From: Chryseobacterium oranimense
GTDB taxonomy: Bacteria > Bacteroidota > Bacteroidia > Flavobacteriales > Weeksellaceae
Length of the DNA stretch: 64,000 bases
Direction: 5' to 3'
NCBI RefSeq assembly: GCF_900129755.1
Contig: NZ_FQWT01000001.1
Coordinates: 992,001-1,056,000, forward strand
Below are positions 17,169 through 24,489 of the stretch, piece by piece. Below the pieces are notes generated by a model. The model was given only the letters and a program-made list of their open reading frames with translations. It was not told the origin of the DNA and searched no databases. Both the position numbers and the translations under genes were made by a program. The stretch's first letter is position 1; every line of letters starts with the position of its first letter.

Positions 17169-17446
17169 ATGGGTAAAAATTTATCGGTTCTGTGGATTTT
17201 TTACAGGAAGCTAATCATTCCTGCTGTTTTATTTTCACTTTTGATCTCTTTCTTAAGTCAGTTCAGTATTGAAAATTTTGGACTATGTTTTTTCCTGATT
17301 TTTCCACTTCTTCATTTCTTTATTTATGATATAAGGCTTAAAAGTGAATATTATTTTATGCTCATTTCGGTTTCTCAAAACTTTTTTTGTGGGTGGTCAC
17401 TTTGTCGTTAGGTTTAATTATTAAAATCATGACCAAATTTTTATGA
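17169..17446 (+). pseudogene. Small membrane protein with a -1 frameshift
   Basis: The open frame encodes a hydrophobic 80-residue protein with two membrane segments up to YYF at residues 61-63, and then leaves the family-like sequence and stops at 17411. In the -1 frame from 17357 the continuation is YAHFGFSKLFLWVVTLSLG and it runs to TGA at 17444-17446. That TGA overlaps the ATG of the next gene as ATGA, the usual sign of coupling. The break is in a run of four T (17354-17357). One more T would restore a 92-residue protein. It may be a real mutation, a sequencing error or a slippage site. Confidence 0.7.
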
Positions 17447-18105
17447 ACAGGCTTCATGTTGACAGTATTACCAAATCCTTTGGCCAGAGAAAAATCTTGC
17501 AGGATGTCTATTTAAGTTGTGAAACAGGAAAAATATCGGCACTTTTTGGTTCATCCGGCAATGGAAAATCTACGCTGCTGGAAATTATTTTCGGAACTGT
17601 AAAAGGAGATACACAGTTTATTAAGTTTAATGATTCCATTCTTAAAAATCAGTCTGACAGAAAAAACAAAATTGCCTATCTGCCGCAACGGTCCTCCTTT
17701 CTTCCCAAAGAATGCAGCATACGAAAGCTTATCCCTTTATTCTGCACCCAAGAAAATACAGAACTTCTATGTGGTTTAAAAATGATGCAGCCATTTCTGG
17801 ATAAAACTTCCAGAAATCTTTCAGGTGGCGAGAAAAGAATTGTTGAAACATTGATCATTATTTATTGCGATTCCGCATTTATTCTTCTGGATGAGCCTTT
17901 CAGCGGTGTTTCTCCAAAAGCCGTAGAGGAATTGAAATTAATCATTAAATCCCAATCGAAAAATAAAGGAATCATTATCTCTGATCATAATTATAGTGTA
18001 ATTTTAGATATGGCTGATGATATTTACCTTCTGTCCGGAACTTATCTGAGGAAGATAAAAGATGTTAAAGAGCTGCAGCAGTTTCATTATCTTCCCAAAA
18101 GCTGA
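17443..18105 (+). CDS. ABC transporter ATP-binding protein
   Basis: This 220-residue ABC-type ATPase has GSSGNGKST at 36-44 as Walker A, LSGGE at 126-130 as signature, FILLDEP at 146-152 as Walker B and His182 in SDHNY as switch histidine. The Q loop is at LPQR (80-83). It powers an unknown transporter or a non-transport complex. No permease is adjacent apart from the frameshifted small membrane protein upstream, with which its start codon overlaps once the frame is corrected. A membrane partner with only two or three spans would be unusual. Confidence 0.9.
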   Translation: MNRLHVDSITKSFGQRKILQDVYLSCETGKISALFGSSGNGKSTLLEIIFGTVKGDTQFIKFNDSILKNQSDRKNKIAYLPQRSSFLPKECSIRKLIPLFCTQENTELLCGLKMMQPFLDKTSRNLSGGEKRIVETLIIIYCDSAFILLDEPFSGVSPKAVEELKLIIKSQSKNKGIIISDHNYSVILDMADDIYLLSGTYLRKIKDVKELQQFHYLPKS

Positions 18106-18277
18106 AACCGTTTAAAATATTTTAAAAATTGCCTGCGAAATAATTCAGACGAAGTTCCTGATGAAGAATTTCATACAATTTTCAGGAAATATTGATAATT
18201 TTAATCAAATCCCTTTATATTTTACAGATCAAAAAAGCATTTAATTTATATATTTGAAGGATCAAAAATTTCATAGA

Positions 18278-19075
18278 ATGATTTCCGTAAACAAAGCATT
18301 GTACTTATCCGCTTTCAGTCTATTTTCCTTATCATTTGTGAAAGGACAGAATAAAGTTCCTTTCGGCGTTGTAAAAGCTGAAGAGGGCTACGCCAATGTG
18401 CGTGTTCATAAGGACGACTACAGAAAAATTGTAGACAAGATCCGGATGCGTAAAGGGGATGTATTTGTTTATGTAAAACCTGCACCGGGAGAAACGGAAT
18501 GGATATGGATCAAATATCCTGAAAAGCAGGATGAAGAAAAGCCTTTTGTAAGATACGAGAATCTTGATAAGGAAGGAATGGTCAACAAGGGACGTGTTGC
18601 CTTCATCGATCAGCTTCCTCAGTTTACGCCTTCAAAATCTAAAAACGGGAAATCACTTATCTTCACAGACAACAGCAATCCAAAAATCCCGACTGCCCAA
18701 AGAACGAAGGTTGTTATCGATATTTATCCTTCCAATGCCGGTTACAGAAAGCAGGAAAAAGATGCGGACGGAAAAATTCTTACCATCGATAAAATAAAGC
18801 CGTGGGGAATTAAAGATGCGCTTCCTGAAGGAATGACGGAAATTAAATCCATCAGGGTTCAGCAACCGGGAAGAGGTTCTGTTTTTGTAAGAGAAGCCAT
18901 TAAAAATATGTTCCAGCCCACCATGGATTTCAACAATATCGGCGTAACTGCCCTTGACAATGACCATATCTATCTTTACATGATCAATGGTTCCGGTGAA
19001 AACAGGTATACCACACTCTGGACGATCAAGGAAGGCAAGGTTATGAGCCAGATTATTTACAATAGTCCGGAATAA
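18278..19075 (+). CDS. Secreted protein of unknown function
   Basis: The 265-residue product has a signal peptide, MISVNKALYLSAFSLFSLSF followed by VKGQ, so it is exported. The remainder is a soluble domain with several segments rich in basic residues, such as RVHKDDYRKIVDKIRMRKG. I do not recognise a family. I chose the ATG at 18278. The frame opens further upstream only at a TTG at 18254, which gives a less plausible N-terminus. It is an isolated gene between an ABC ATPase and the cobalamin riboswitch on the same strand. Confidence 0.75.
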   Translation: MISVNKALYLSAFSLFSLSFVKGQNKVPFGVVKAEEGYANVRVHKDDYRKIVDKIRMRKGDVFVYVKPAPGETEWIWIKYPEKQDEEKPFVRYENLDKEGMVNKGRVAFIDQLPQFTPSKSKNGKSLIFTDNSNPKIPTAQRTKVVIDIYPSNAGYRKQEKDADGKILTIDKIKPWGIKDALPEGMTEIKSIRVQQPGRGSVFVREAIKNMFQPTMDFNNIGVTALDNDHIYLYMINGSGENRYTTLWTIKEGKVMSQIIYNSPE

Positions 19076-19108
19076 TTGCCATTTTTTTCTGTAATATTCT
19101 TATTTTTG
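19076..19108 (+). promoter_or_regulatory. Promoter upstream of the riboswitch
   Basis: TTG at 19076-19078 and TATTTTTG at 19101-19108 match the Bacteroidota -33 and -7 boxes, 22 bases apart. Transcription would start about 30 bases before the aptamer, inside the expected window. Confidence 0.5.
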
Positions 19109-19139
19109 CCCTGAAAAAGTTTTAACGCTAATTCATCAC

Positions 19140-19295
19140 AGAAACTGGTTCTGCTTAACGCAGATTAAAAGGGAACCGTGTGAGAATCACGGACTGTCGC
19201 GCAACTGTAAGTAACTTAAGTCTTTATCAAAGGATCCACTGTGCAGGGCACGGGAAGGAGATAAAAGATGTTACAAGTCAGGAGACCTGCCTATT
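19140..19295 (+). promoter_or_regulatory. Cobalamin riboswitch
   Basis: The conserved blocks of the cobalamin aptamer are present in order: AAAAGGGAACCGTGTGAGA at 19167-19185, GACTGTCGCGCAACTGTAA at 19192-19210, CCACTGTGCAGGGCACGGGAAGG near 19236-19258, and the B12 box AGTCAGGAGACCTGCC at 19276-19291. The aptamer binds adenosylcobalamin or a related corrinoid and usually represses cobalamin uptake or synthesis genes. The expected partner in Bacteroidota, a TonB-dependent BtuB receptor, is absent. The next gene on this strand is an acyl-CoA thioesterase, 135 bases downstream. Confidence 0.92.
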
Positions 19296-19393
19296 TCTTT
19301 AAACAAGAAACTTTCGCGATCTGAAGTTTATTGATCTGATGGACTGTTTTCAGGGATTCCTTTGATTCCTGTATCTGCTCTGTTATTTTAATA

Positions 19394-19427
19394 ATATTTC
19401 ATTTCGCATTAATTAATAATGAAATAT
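19394..19427 (+). promoter_or_regulatory. Inverted repeat covering the start codon of the thioesterase
   Basis: ATATTTCATT at 19394-19403 is the exact reverse complement of AATGAAATAT at 19418-19427, and the second arm covers the first two bases of the ATG at 19426-19428. A hairpin here could hide the ribosome entry site and act as the expression platform of the riboswitch just upstream. Confidence 0.5.
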
Positions 19428-19809
19428 GACTACAGAAGAAAGAATTGCAGCATCCGAAACCAGAATTTTTAAAGCGGTTTTCCCGAATACCACCAACCAC
19501 TACGATACTCTTTTCGGAGGTACAGCCATGCAGCTGATGGATGAAGTTGCTTTTATCACCGCAACACGTTTTGCAAGAAAAAGAGTGGTAACCGTAAGCA
19601 GCGATAAGATCGATTTCAAAAAACCTATTCCTGCCGGAACAATTGTTGAGCTGATCGGAAAGGTTGCCTATGTGGGAAAAACCAGTATGAAAGTGAATGT
19701 TGAGATCTATACGGAACAGATGTACTCTTATGAAAGAGAAAGAGCTATTGTAGGCGATTTTACGTTTGTAGCCATTGATGAATTTAAAAAGCCGATCAGG
19801 ATCATGTAA
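19426..19809 (+). CDS. Acyl-CoA thioesterase, hotdog fold
   Basis: This 127-residue single-hotdog acyl-CoA thioesterase of the YciA/BFIT type hydrolyses acyl-CoA to free acid and CoA. HYDTLFGGTAMQLMDEVAF at about 25-43 is the hotdog helix region, in which the Asn/Asp and the GG are family features. RFARKRVVTVSSDKIDFKKPI forms the next strands. It lies downstream of a cobalamin riboswitch with a start codon inside an inverted repeat, so its expression may answer to cobalamin. A link to cobalamin-dependent methylmalonyl-CoA metabolism is conceivable but is inference only. A strong terminator follows. Confidence 0.88.
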   Translation: MTTEERIAASETRIFKAVFPNTTNHYDTLFGGTAMQLMDEVAFITATRFARKRVVTVSSDKIDFKKPIPAGTIVELIGKVAYVGKTSMKVNVEIYTEQMYSYERERAIVGDFTFVAIDEFKKPIRIM

Positions 19810-19820
19810 TGATGATTATA

Positions 19821-19865
19821 AAAAAAAGTTTTCGGGCGGCCTGCGGCCGCCCGAAACTTTTTTTA
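19821..19865. terminator. Bidirectional terminator
   Basis: A GC-rich stem, GTTTCGGGCGGCC-type, from about 19828 to 19858 is flanked by As on the left and Ts on the right. It lies between the convergent thioesterase and HD-domain genes and can serve both. Confidence 0.88.
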
Positions 19866-19879
19866 ACTTTATCAGAGGT

Positions 19880-20470
19880 CTATCTGATCACTTTTTCTGT
19901 CTCCAGACTTCTACTCAGCAACATTTCAAAGGCCTCTCCCATTTCATCTGATGCTCTTGTGATGGCATTTTCAAGCATATTTCTGATCTGTTTTTCGGTA
20001 ACACCAGCTTCCGTCCAGCTTTTCCCTGAAGTATGGGAATTCAGGATAAAGGGCATAATACGGTCAATAGAACAGGCAAAAATAGCATCAGGGGTCTTTT
20101 CTTCCTCAAATTCAAGCCAAAGCTCAAAAAATTCAGTACGTAAAGGCTCGTCCAGGATTCCAAAAATTTTCTGGGCTGAAACTTTCTCTCTCTCGAATTT
20201 TCCTACCATTGCTTTTTCATCGAAAAGAAAAGTATCACCCGCCTCTATTTCCACCAGATCATGAATGGAAAGCATTCTTATAACCCGTAAAAGATCAATA
20301 TCTACACGGTTTTTGGCGTATGGATAAAGAATCTGAGCCAGAATAATGATCTGCCATGAGTGTTCGGCCGTATTTTCCCTTCTGGAATCGTCGGCATTAT
20401 AATTTCTTCTTTGTACGTTTTTCAGGGCATCCACTGCCAGGATAAAATCGATTTCCTTCTGTATCTTCAT
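19880..20470 (-). CDS. HD domain hydrolase, YfbR-like
   Basis: This 196-residue HD-superfamily metal-dependent phosphohydrolase resembles the YfbR-type 5'-deoxynucleotidase family. Metal-binding residues are visible as ENTAEHSW (His37) and SIHDLVEIEAGD (His70-Asp71), and a distal aspartate lies in CSIDRIMPF. The probable role is to dephosphorylate deoxynucleoside monophosphates, but only the fold is certain. It lies immediately downstream of a secreted unknown gene, with just 2 bases between, and is probably co-transcribed with it. Confidence 0.83.
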   Translation of the reverse strand: MKIQKEIDFILAVDALKNVQRRNYNADDSRRENTAEHSWQIIILAQILYPYAKNRVDIDLLRVIRMLSIHDLVEIEAGDTFLFDEKAMVGKFEREKVSAQKIFGILDEPLRTEFFELWLEFEEEKTPDAIFACSIDRIMPFILNSHTSGKSWTEAGVTEKQIRNMLENAITRASDEMGEAFEMLLSRSLETEKVIR

Positions 20471-20472
20471 TG

Positions 20473-21156
20473 TTAATTTTTGTAATATTCGTTAATGGGA
20501 TAGGTTTTAATATTCTTTGTCCATTGATCGTTGATGAATTCTTTTTTGGTCACCTTTACTGTTTCGCCTCCGGTTGCATCTTCTTCCAGCTCATATACTT
20601 TAAACAATCCCCGTTGCGGAACTACCGTATATTCCGTTGTGAGGTGCCAGCAGCAGCCTGATTTAGAATAGGTAATCAGTCTTTTTCTCTCAGAATCCGT
20701 ATTGAACATTCCCAGGTTTTCGTGGGCCAAAGCAGTTAATTCGTCACTCGGAACAAATTGCTTTTTCGTAATATTAAATACATAAACGTCATAAGAAGGA
20801 CCTCCATAGCCGCTTTCATTTCCGTTTCTGATGGCTACATCTTCTGTTCCGTCAAAATTGAAATCATCAAAAATCAGCGGACTTTGTTCGTTGTATAACT
20901 GAATGATATTCGCAGTAGGCTTCTGATCCTCGTTCAAATAGAAGTTTAAATTGTCTGAAGTTAGGGTCTGGAATTTTCCGGAAGTCTTTTTATCCCAAAG
21001 CTCAACGGTTGATTTTCCACTGCATTCATTGTTTTCGCAGGTTTCCACATTGATTTTTACATTGTAATTCTTGGAGGCATCTTTTAACTCAAACTGATTC
21101 TGAGCCAAATAAAAGTTTCCGAAAAGGATAATAGGCAATATTATTTTGTGATTCAT
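20473..21156 (-). CDS. Secreted protein, XAC2610-like
   Basis: This product of 227 residues from the chosen start has a signal peptide, MNHKIILPIILFGNFYLAQ. The body has a FDDFNFDGTEDVAIRNGNESGYG segment that resembles FG-GAP/XAC2610-type calcium-binding loops. A Cys-rich KSGCCWHL motif follows. The role is unknown. I chose the ATG at 21156 because the frame upstream adds ten hydrophilic residues before the signal. It is 2 bases from the HD-domain gene, so the two are probably an operon. Confidence 0.7.
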   Translation of the reverse strand: MNHKIILPIILFGNFYLAQNQFELKDASKNYNVKINVETCENNECSGKSTVELWDKKTSGKFQTLTSDNLNFYLNEDQKPTANIIQLYNEQSPLIFDDFNFDGTEDVAIRNGNESGYGGPSYDVYVFNITKKQFVPSDELTALAHENLGMFNTDSERKRLITYSKSGCCWHLTTEYTVVPQRGLFKVYELEEDATGGETVKVTKKEFINDQWTKNIKTYPINEYYKN

Positions 21157-21344
21157 CTGAGTTGTGCTTGTTTTAAATAATTTCACTGAATTCTTTCTGT
21201 AAAATCTTTCTCAAAAGTACAAAAAATTAAAATCTCAAAGCCGATTTTAACTGATTTCAAATTCATGACAAATTGCAACTAAAATTTATACAACTGAATA
21301 TCAATAAGTTAATGTAAAATTCAAAATAATTTCACTACTTTGTA

Positions 21345-21376
21345 TTGCATAATACCATTTTATTTACATATCTTTG
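21345..21376 (+). promoter_or_regulatory. Promoter of the padR-pspC operon
   Basis: TTG at 21345-21347 and TATCTTTG at 21369-21376 match the Bacteroidota -33/-7 consensus with 21 bases between. The -7 box lies inside an inverted repeat that could be an operator. Confidence 0.55.
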
Positions 21377-21385
21377 TAATGTAAA
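21363..21385 (+). promoter_or_regulatory. Candidate PadR operator
   Basis: TTTACAT at 21363-21369 pairs with ATGTAAA at 21379-21385, 9 bases apart, and spans the -7 element. A further ATGTAAAAT copy lies upstream at 21312-21320. The dyad with ACAT and ATGT halves resembles PadR-type operators, although the orientation differs from the classic ATGT-8-ACAT order, so this is tentative. Confidence 0.4.
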
Positions 21386-21454
21386 ATCGGAATAGGTTTA
21401 TCTAGCTAGGAACATTATTCTGAAAATATAACTAATTAACAAAACTTATTAAAG

Positions 21455-21784
21455 ATGAATACTGAAAATACCAAAGCGCAAATGCGTAAAGGAATTCTGG
21501 AATTCTGTATTTTAAGTCTCATCAATCATCGTGAAATGTATGTTTCCGACCTTATCGATGAACTTAAAAAAGGAAAACTGGATGTAGTGGAAGGAACCCT
21601 CTATCCTCTCCTTACAAGACTGAAAAATGGCGAGTTCCTTTCCTACAGATGGGAAGAGTCTACCGGAGGACCACCAAGAAAATATTACCAGATCACAGAA
21701 AAAGGAAAACTCTTCTTGGACGAACTTCAAAATACCTGGGCAGAACTGACAGATTCAGTAAACCAAATCACACAAAAAAATTAA
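21455..21784 (+). CDS. PadR family transcriptional regulator
   Basis: This is a 109-residue winged-helix repressor of the PadR family. The DNA-binding region includes QMRKGILEFCILSLI near the N-terminus and EGTLYPLLTRLKNGEFLSY at about 49-67, and the wing has GPPRKYYQIT near 75-84. PadR proteins repress membrane-stress and efflux genes and are often self-regulated. Here the regulator lies 11 bases ahead of a PspC-domain gene, so it probably controls that gene and itself. Ligand or signal is unknown. Confidence 0.93.
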   Translation: MNTENTKAQMRKGILEFCILSLINHREMYVSDLIDELKKGKLDVVEGTLYPLLTRLKNGEFLSYRWEESTGGPPRKYYQITEKGKLFLDELQNTWAELTDSVNQITQKN

Positions 21785-21795
21785 AAAACAAAGCT

Positions 21796-23511
21796 ATGAA
21801 CAAGACACTCTCAATAGGACTCGCAGGTTTTTCTTTCACTATAGAAGAACACGCATATATAAAGCTCAGCGATTACCTGAATGCTCTTAGAAGCTCGTTG
21901 GACGCTTCGGAAGCAGAAGAGGTAATGCACGACATAGAAATCAGAATGGTTGAAATCTTCAAAGATTCTTTAGGTAAAAGAGAAGTCATCAACGATGGAG
22001 ACGTAGAAAGAGTAATTGCTCAGATCGGTACTCCTGAAAAGATCGAAGAGCAGGAAGAAGCTTACTATTCTGAAAAAAACAGTAACAGACAGAATACTAC
22101 AGGAACTACATATTCCGATAAAAAGCAATTGTTCCGTGACCCTGAAAAACAAAAGATCGCAGGAGTTTGTGCCGGTTTAGCTGCCTACTCTGGTATGGAC
22201 ATTACCTGGATGAGATTAATTTGGGTGGGTGCATTTCTTTTTCTTTGGGTTGCTCCCGGGTCTTCGTTTTTAGTTGTCCTTTTATATTTTATTCTCTGGG
22301 CAGTATTACCTAAAGCAGAAACTGCATCAGACTTTTTGAAAATGAAGGGAAAACCATTGAATTTTGATAATTTAAAGGAAGAATCCAGTAAAATTGTGCA
22401 ATTCGCCAACGAGACAACAACCAGAGCTGGTGAAATTTACACTGAAAATAAGCCTTACATCAGCAATGCTGGAAGCGGAGTCTGGAATGTTTTAAAATAT
22501 ATCATTGGAATCTTTTTCGCATTTATGGCTTTAAGCAGCATTATAGGAGTATTTGTAGTCTTTGGTCTTTTCGGAATTGACTCAAACTTTCCCGGAGCCG
22601 ATGAAATGAAATTCCTTCTTGATAACGATGGGCTTTACAATGTATTTTTAGCATTAATTATTGTTGGATCTTTAATTCCTGCAGTTCTTTTCAGCCTGCT
22701 AAGTATTAAGATCTTTTCACCAAAAACCAAGTTGAGAAATATCGGTTGGGTTTTAGGAGCATTATTCCTGGCAGTAATATGTTTGGGAACCTTCTTTGGA
22801 GTAAGCATGGCTAAAAAAGAAATGTTCCTGAAAGGACACAAGGAAGATACAGAAGAAGTTTCTATCAATACAACTTCAGATACTCTATATGTGGATGTAA
22901 AACAGGTGGCAATTCCTCAAAACTTCACTGGGTATGATGATGATCTTTACTCCGACAAGGTTTCGGTTTACAAAAAAGACTGGATCCATGTAGAGGTGAC
23001 AAGAAAAGTTGACATTAAAACTCCATATCTGATCATTAAAAAAGAGGCAAAAGGATACAACCTTCCATTGAACGTCAATGTTCCGGTAGAGATCATCAAC
23101 AATAAGATCATTCTTCCCAACTATGTAAAATATCCTTATGAACACAGATTCAGAGATTACAGCATTGATTATGAGTTGGTGGTTCCTGCAAAATCAGTAG
23201 TAATCCCATTAAAAAATGACAGAATGGATTTCGACGGGGATTTAAACGGAGACGGCATCAATGATAACGACCAGGAGCATGACGAAGACGGTAAAATCAG
23301 AATAGAAAAGAATAAAATTTCTGTAAATGGTTCTACCATAGAATATAACTCTGATGATAAAGACAGCCTGATCATCAACGGGAAAAAAGTTCCGAAAGCA
23401 CAGGCAGACCAGGTCATCGATTCCATGAAGTCTACCATCAAAAAGATGAACAAAAACGTAGACATCAAAATCAAAGACGGAAAAGACGAAATTTCCATAC
23501 AAACTAAATAA
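21796..23511 (+). CDS. PspC domain protein, multi-pass membrane
   Basis: The 571-residue membrane protein starts with a conserved N-terminal region (residues 1-100). It continues with a PspC domain at about 110-175 (QLFRDPEKQKIAGVCAGLAA) and three or four further spans, and ends in a long soluble tail rich in charged and Asp/Asn residues. PspC-type proteins report on envelope stress in proteobacteria. Here it pairs with PadR, a combination that, as I recall, occurs across Bacteroidota. I chose the ATG at 21796, 11 bases after the padR stop, and not the longer frame that overlaps padR. Confidence 0.9.
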   Translation: MNKTLSIGLAGFSFTIEEHAYIKLSDYLNALRSSLDASEAEEVMHDIEIRMVEIFKDSLGKREVINDGDVERVIAQIGTPEKIEEQEEAYYSEKNSNRQNTTGTTYSDKKQLFRDPEKQKIAGVCAGLAAYSGMDITWMRLIWVGAFLFLWVAPGSSFLVVLLYFILWAVLPKAETASDFLKMKGKPLNFDNLKEESSKIVQFANETTTRAGEIYTENKPYISNAGSGVWNVLKYIIGIFFAFMALSSIIGVFVVFGLFGIDSNFPGADEMKFLLDNDGLYNVFLALIIVGSLIPAVLFSLLSIKIFSPKTKLRNIGWVLGALFLAVICLGTFFGVSMAKKEMFLKGHKEDTEEVSINTTSDTLYVDVKQVAIPQNFTGYDDDLYSDKVSVYKKDWIHVEVTRKVDIKTPYLIIKKEAKGYNLPLNVNVPVEIINNKIILPNYVKYPYEHRFRDYSIDYELVVPAKSVVIPLKNDRMDFDGDLNGDGINDNDQEHDEDGKIRIEKNKISVNGSTIEYNSDDKDSLIINGKKVPKAQADQVIDSMKSTIKKMNKNVDIKIKDGKDEISIQTK

Positions 23512-23517
23512 TTAACT

Positions 23518-23582
23518 TCAGAGAGTGCAGGAGGTGTGAATGGAAGGCAACCGTTTGAAATTCACACTCTTCTTCTCTCAGA
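23518..23582 (+). terminator. Imperfect hairpin after the padR-pspC operon
   Basis: GTGTGAAT near 23535 pairs with ATTCACAC near 23562, and the stem can be extended through AGAGAG/CTCTCT-like flanks. There is no clean T run, so it is a weak candidate terminator. Confidence 0.4.
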
Positions 23583-23685
23583 GATTGGAAAAAAAACTTA
23601 TTATTTAGTTCGCTATGTTAAAAAAATGTCATACATTCGTATAGTTAAAAAATAATTAACCAAATCATTAAAAAACACCTTAACC

Positions 23686-23748
23686 ATGGTACAAGTTGCA
23701 TTAGAAATTGTTATGAAGATCGTAGATTTAATCAGCGGTTTGTTTTAA
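23686..23748 (+). CDS. 20-residue amphipathic peptide ORF
   Basis: The frame from the ATG at 23686 to TAA at 23746 encodes a 20-residue peptide, which fits the 20-residue limit as MVQVALEIVMKIVDLISGLF. Polar residues Q3, E7, K11, D14 and S17/G18 fall at steps of three or four on an otherwise hydrophobic sequence, so it would form an amphipathic helix like phenol-soluble modulins or small membrane peptides. A strong terminator follows 28 bases later. It has no homologue I can name. The start context is AT-rich, and no Shine-Dalgarno is expected in Bacteroidota. Confidence 0.5.
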   Translation: MVQVALEIVMKIVDLISGLF

Positions 23749-23775
23749 GAGCGATAATATTTCAATATATTTGTA

Positions 23776-23806
23776 AAGTATAACCAAATAGGTTATACTT
23801 TTTTGT
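23776..23806 (+). terminator. Strong terminator
   Basis: AAGTATAACC at 23776-23785 pairs exactly with GGTTATACTT at 23791-23800 around a 5-base loop and is followed by a T run. It isolates the small peptide ORF upstream as its own transcript end. Confidence 0.88.
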
Positions 23807-23823
23807 TTTTAATCTGAAGATAT

Positions 23824-24426
23824 ATGAAAAAACTGATAGGTAAACTGATGTTAAAGATGCTGGGCTGGAAAGTCGTCCTGCAGGGCGATGCAAAAAGCCT
23901 GAACCGATGTATCCTTGTGGTAGCCCCCCATACCCACAACATGGAATATCTGTTAGGAAATCTTGCCTACTGGTCTTTAGAAAAGCCTTTGAAAATCATC
24001 ATTAAAGATGCCCACACCAAAGCATGGTATGGAAGTGTGGTAAAAGGGCTTGGGGGCATTGGTATCGACAGAAGCCAGAAAAATGACCTGGTGAATTTTG
24101 TTGCCAGACAATTTGAAAAGGAAGATTTCAGTCTTGTTATTACTCCTGAAGGAACACGAAGCTGGGTACCGAAGTGGAGAAAAGGGTTTTATCATATGGC
24201 CCTGGCTGCAAAAGTTCCCATCGTCCTGGCAGCAGGTGATTTCAAAAGAAAAATTGTTTATCTGGGCTATACCATCCCTTATGAAAGAATTGCTTCAGTT
24301 CCGTTTTCCGAGATTATGGCAGAAATCCAGGATTACTATGTAAAATACGACATCGTTCCTAAAATTCCTGCAAACTGGAATCCGAATATCATAGGCAACG
24401 GCAGCGAAGAAGAAGTTAAAAGATAA
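23824..24426 (+). CDS. Lysophospholipid acyltransferase (PlsC-like) with HX4E variant
   Basis: This 200-residue acyltransferase is of the AGPAT/PlsC superfamily, which acylates lysophosphatidate or related lipids at the membrane. Motif I reads APHTHNME at 34-41, where the usual HX4D is replaced by His36-x4-Glu41. Motif III is present as PEGTRS at 108-113. The N-terminal MKKLIGKLMLKMLGWKVV is amphipathic. It could be a divergent but active family member, because the genus seems, as I recall, to share the variant. It lies just after the peptide ORF and its terminator. Confidence 0.85.
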   Translation: MKKLIGKLMLKMLGWKVVLQGDAKSLNRCILVVAPHTHNMEYLLGNLAYWSLEKPLKIIIKDAHTKAWYGSVVKGLGGIGIDRSQKNDLVNFVARQFEKEDFSLVITPEGTRSWVPKWRKGFYHMALAAKVPIVLAAGDFKRKIVYLGYTIPYERIASVPFSEIMAEIQDYYVKYDIVPKIPANWNPNIIGNGSEEEVKR

Positions 24427-24440
24427 CGGAATTACTTTTT

Positions 24441-24489
24441 CATCCATTTATTATTCATCATTAATCAATCATCATTCATCATTTATACA
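24441..24489. repeat. ATCATT-rich simple repeat
   Basis: Short units of the type CATCATT/ATTCATC recur five or six times between the acyltransferase stop and the thioesterase start. It may be a slipped-strand region. It holds no other recognisable signal. Confidence 0.45.

Noticed and set aside
21649..23511. Longer start for the PspC protein overlapping padR
   Set aside because: The first 49 residues would overlap padR in another frame and do not resemble a PspC N-terminus. The ATG at 21796 fits better.
24441..24489. CRISPR-like direct repeats
   Set aside because: The ATCATT units are short, imperfect and without spacers of constant length, so this is a simple repeat.
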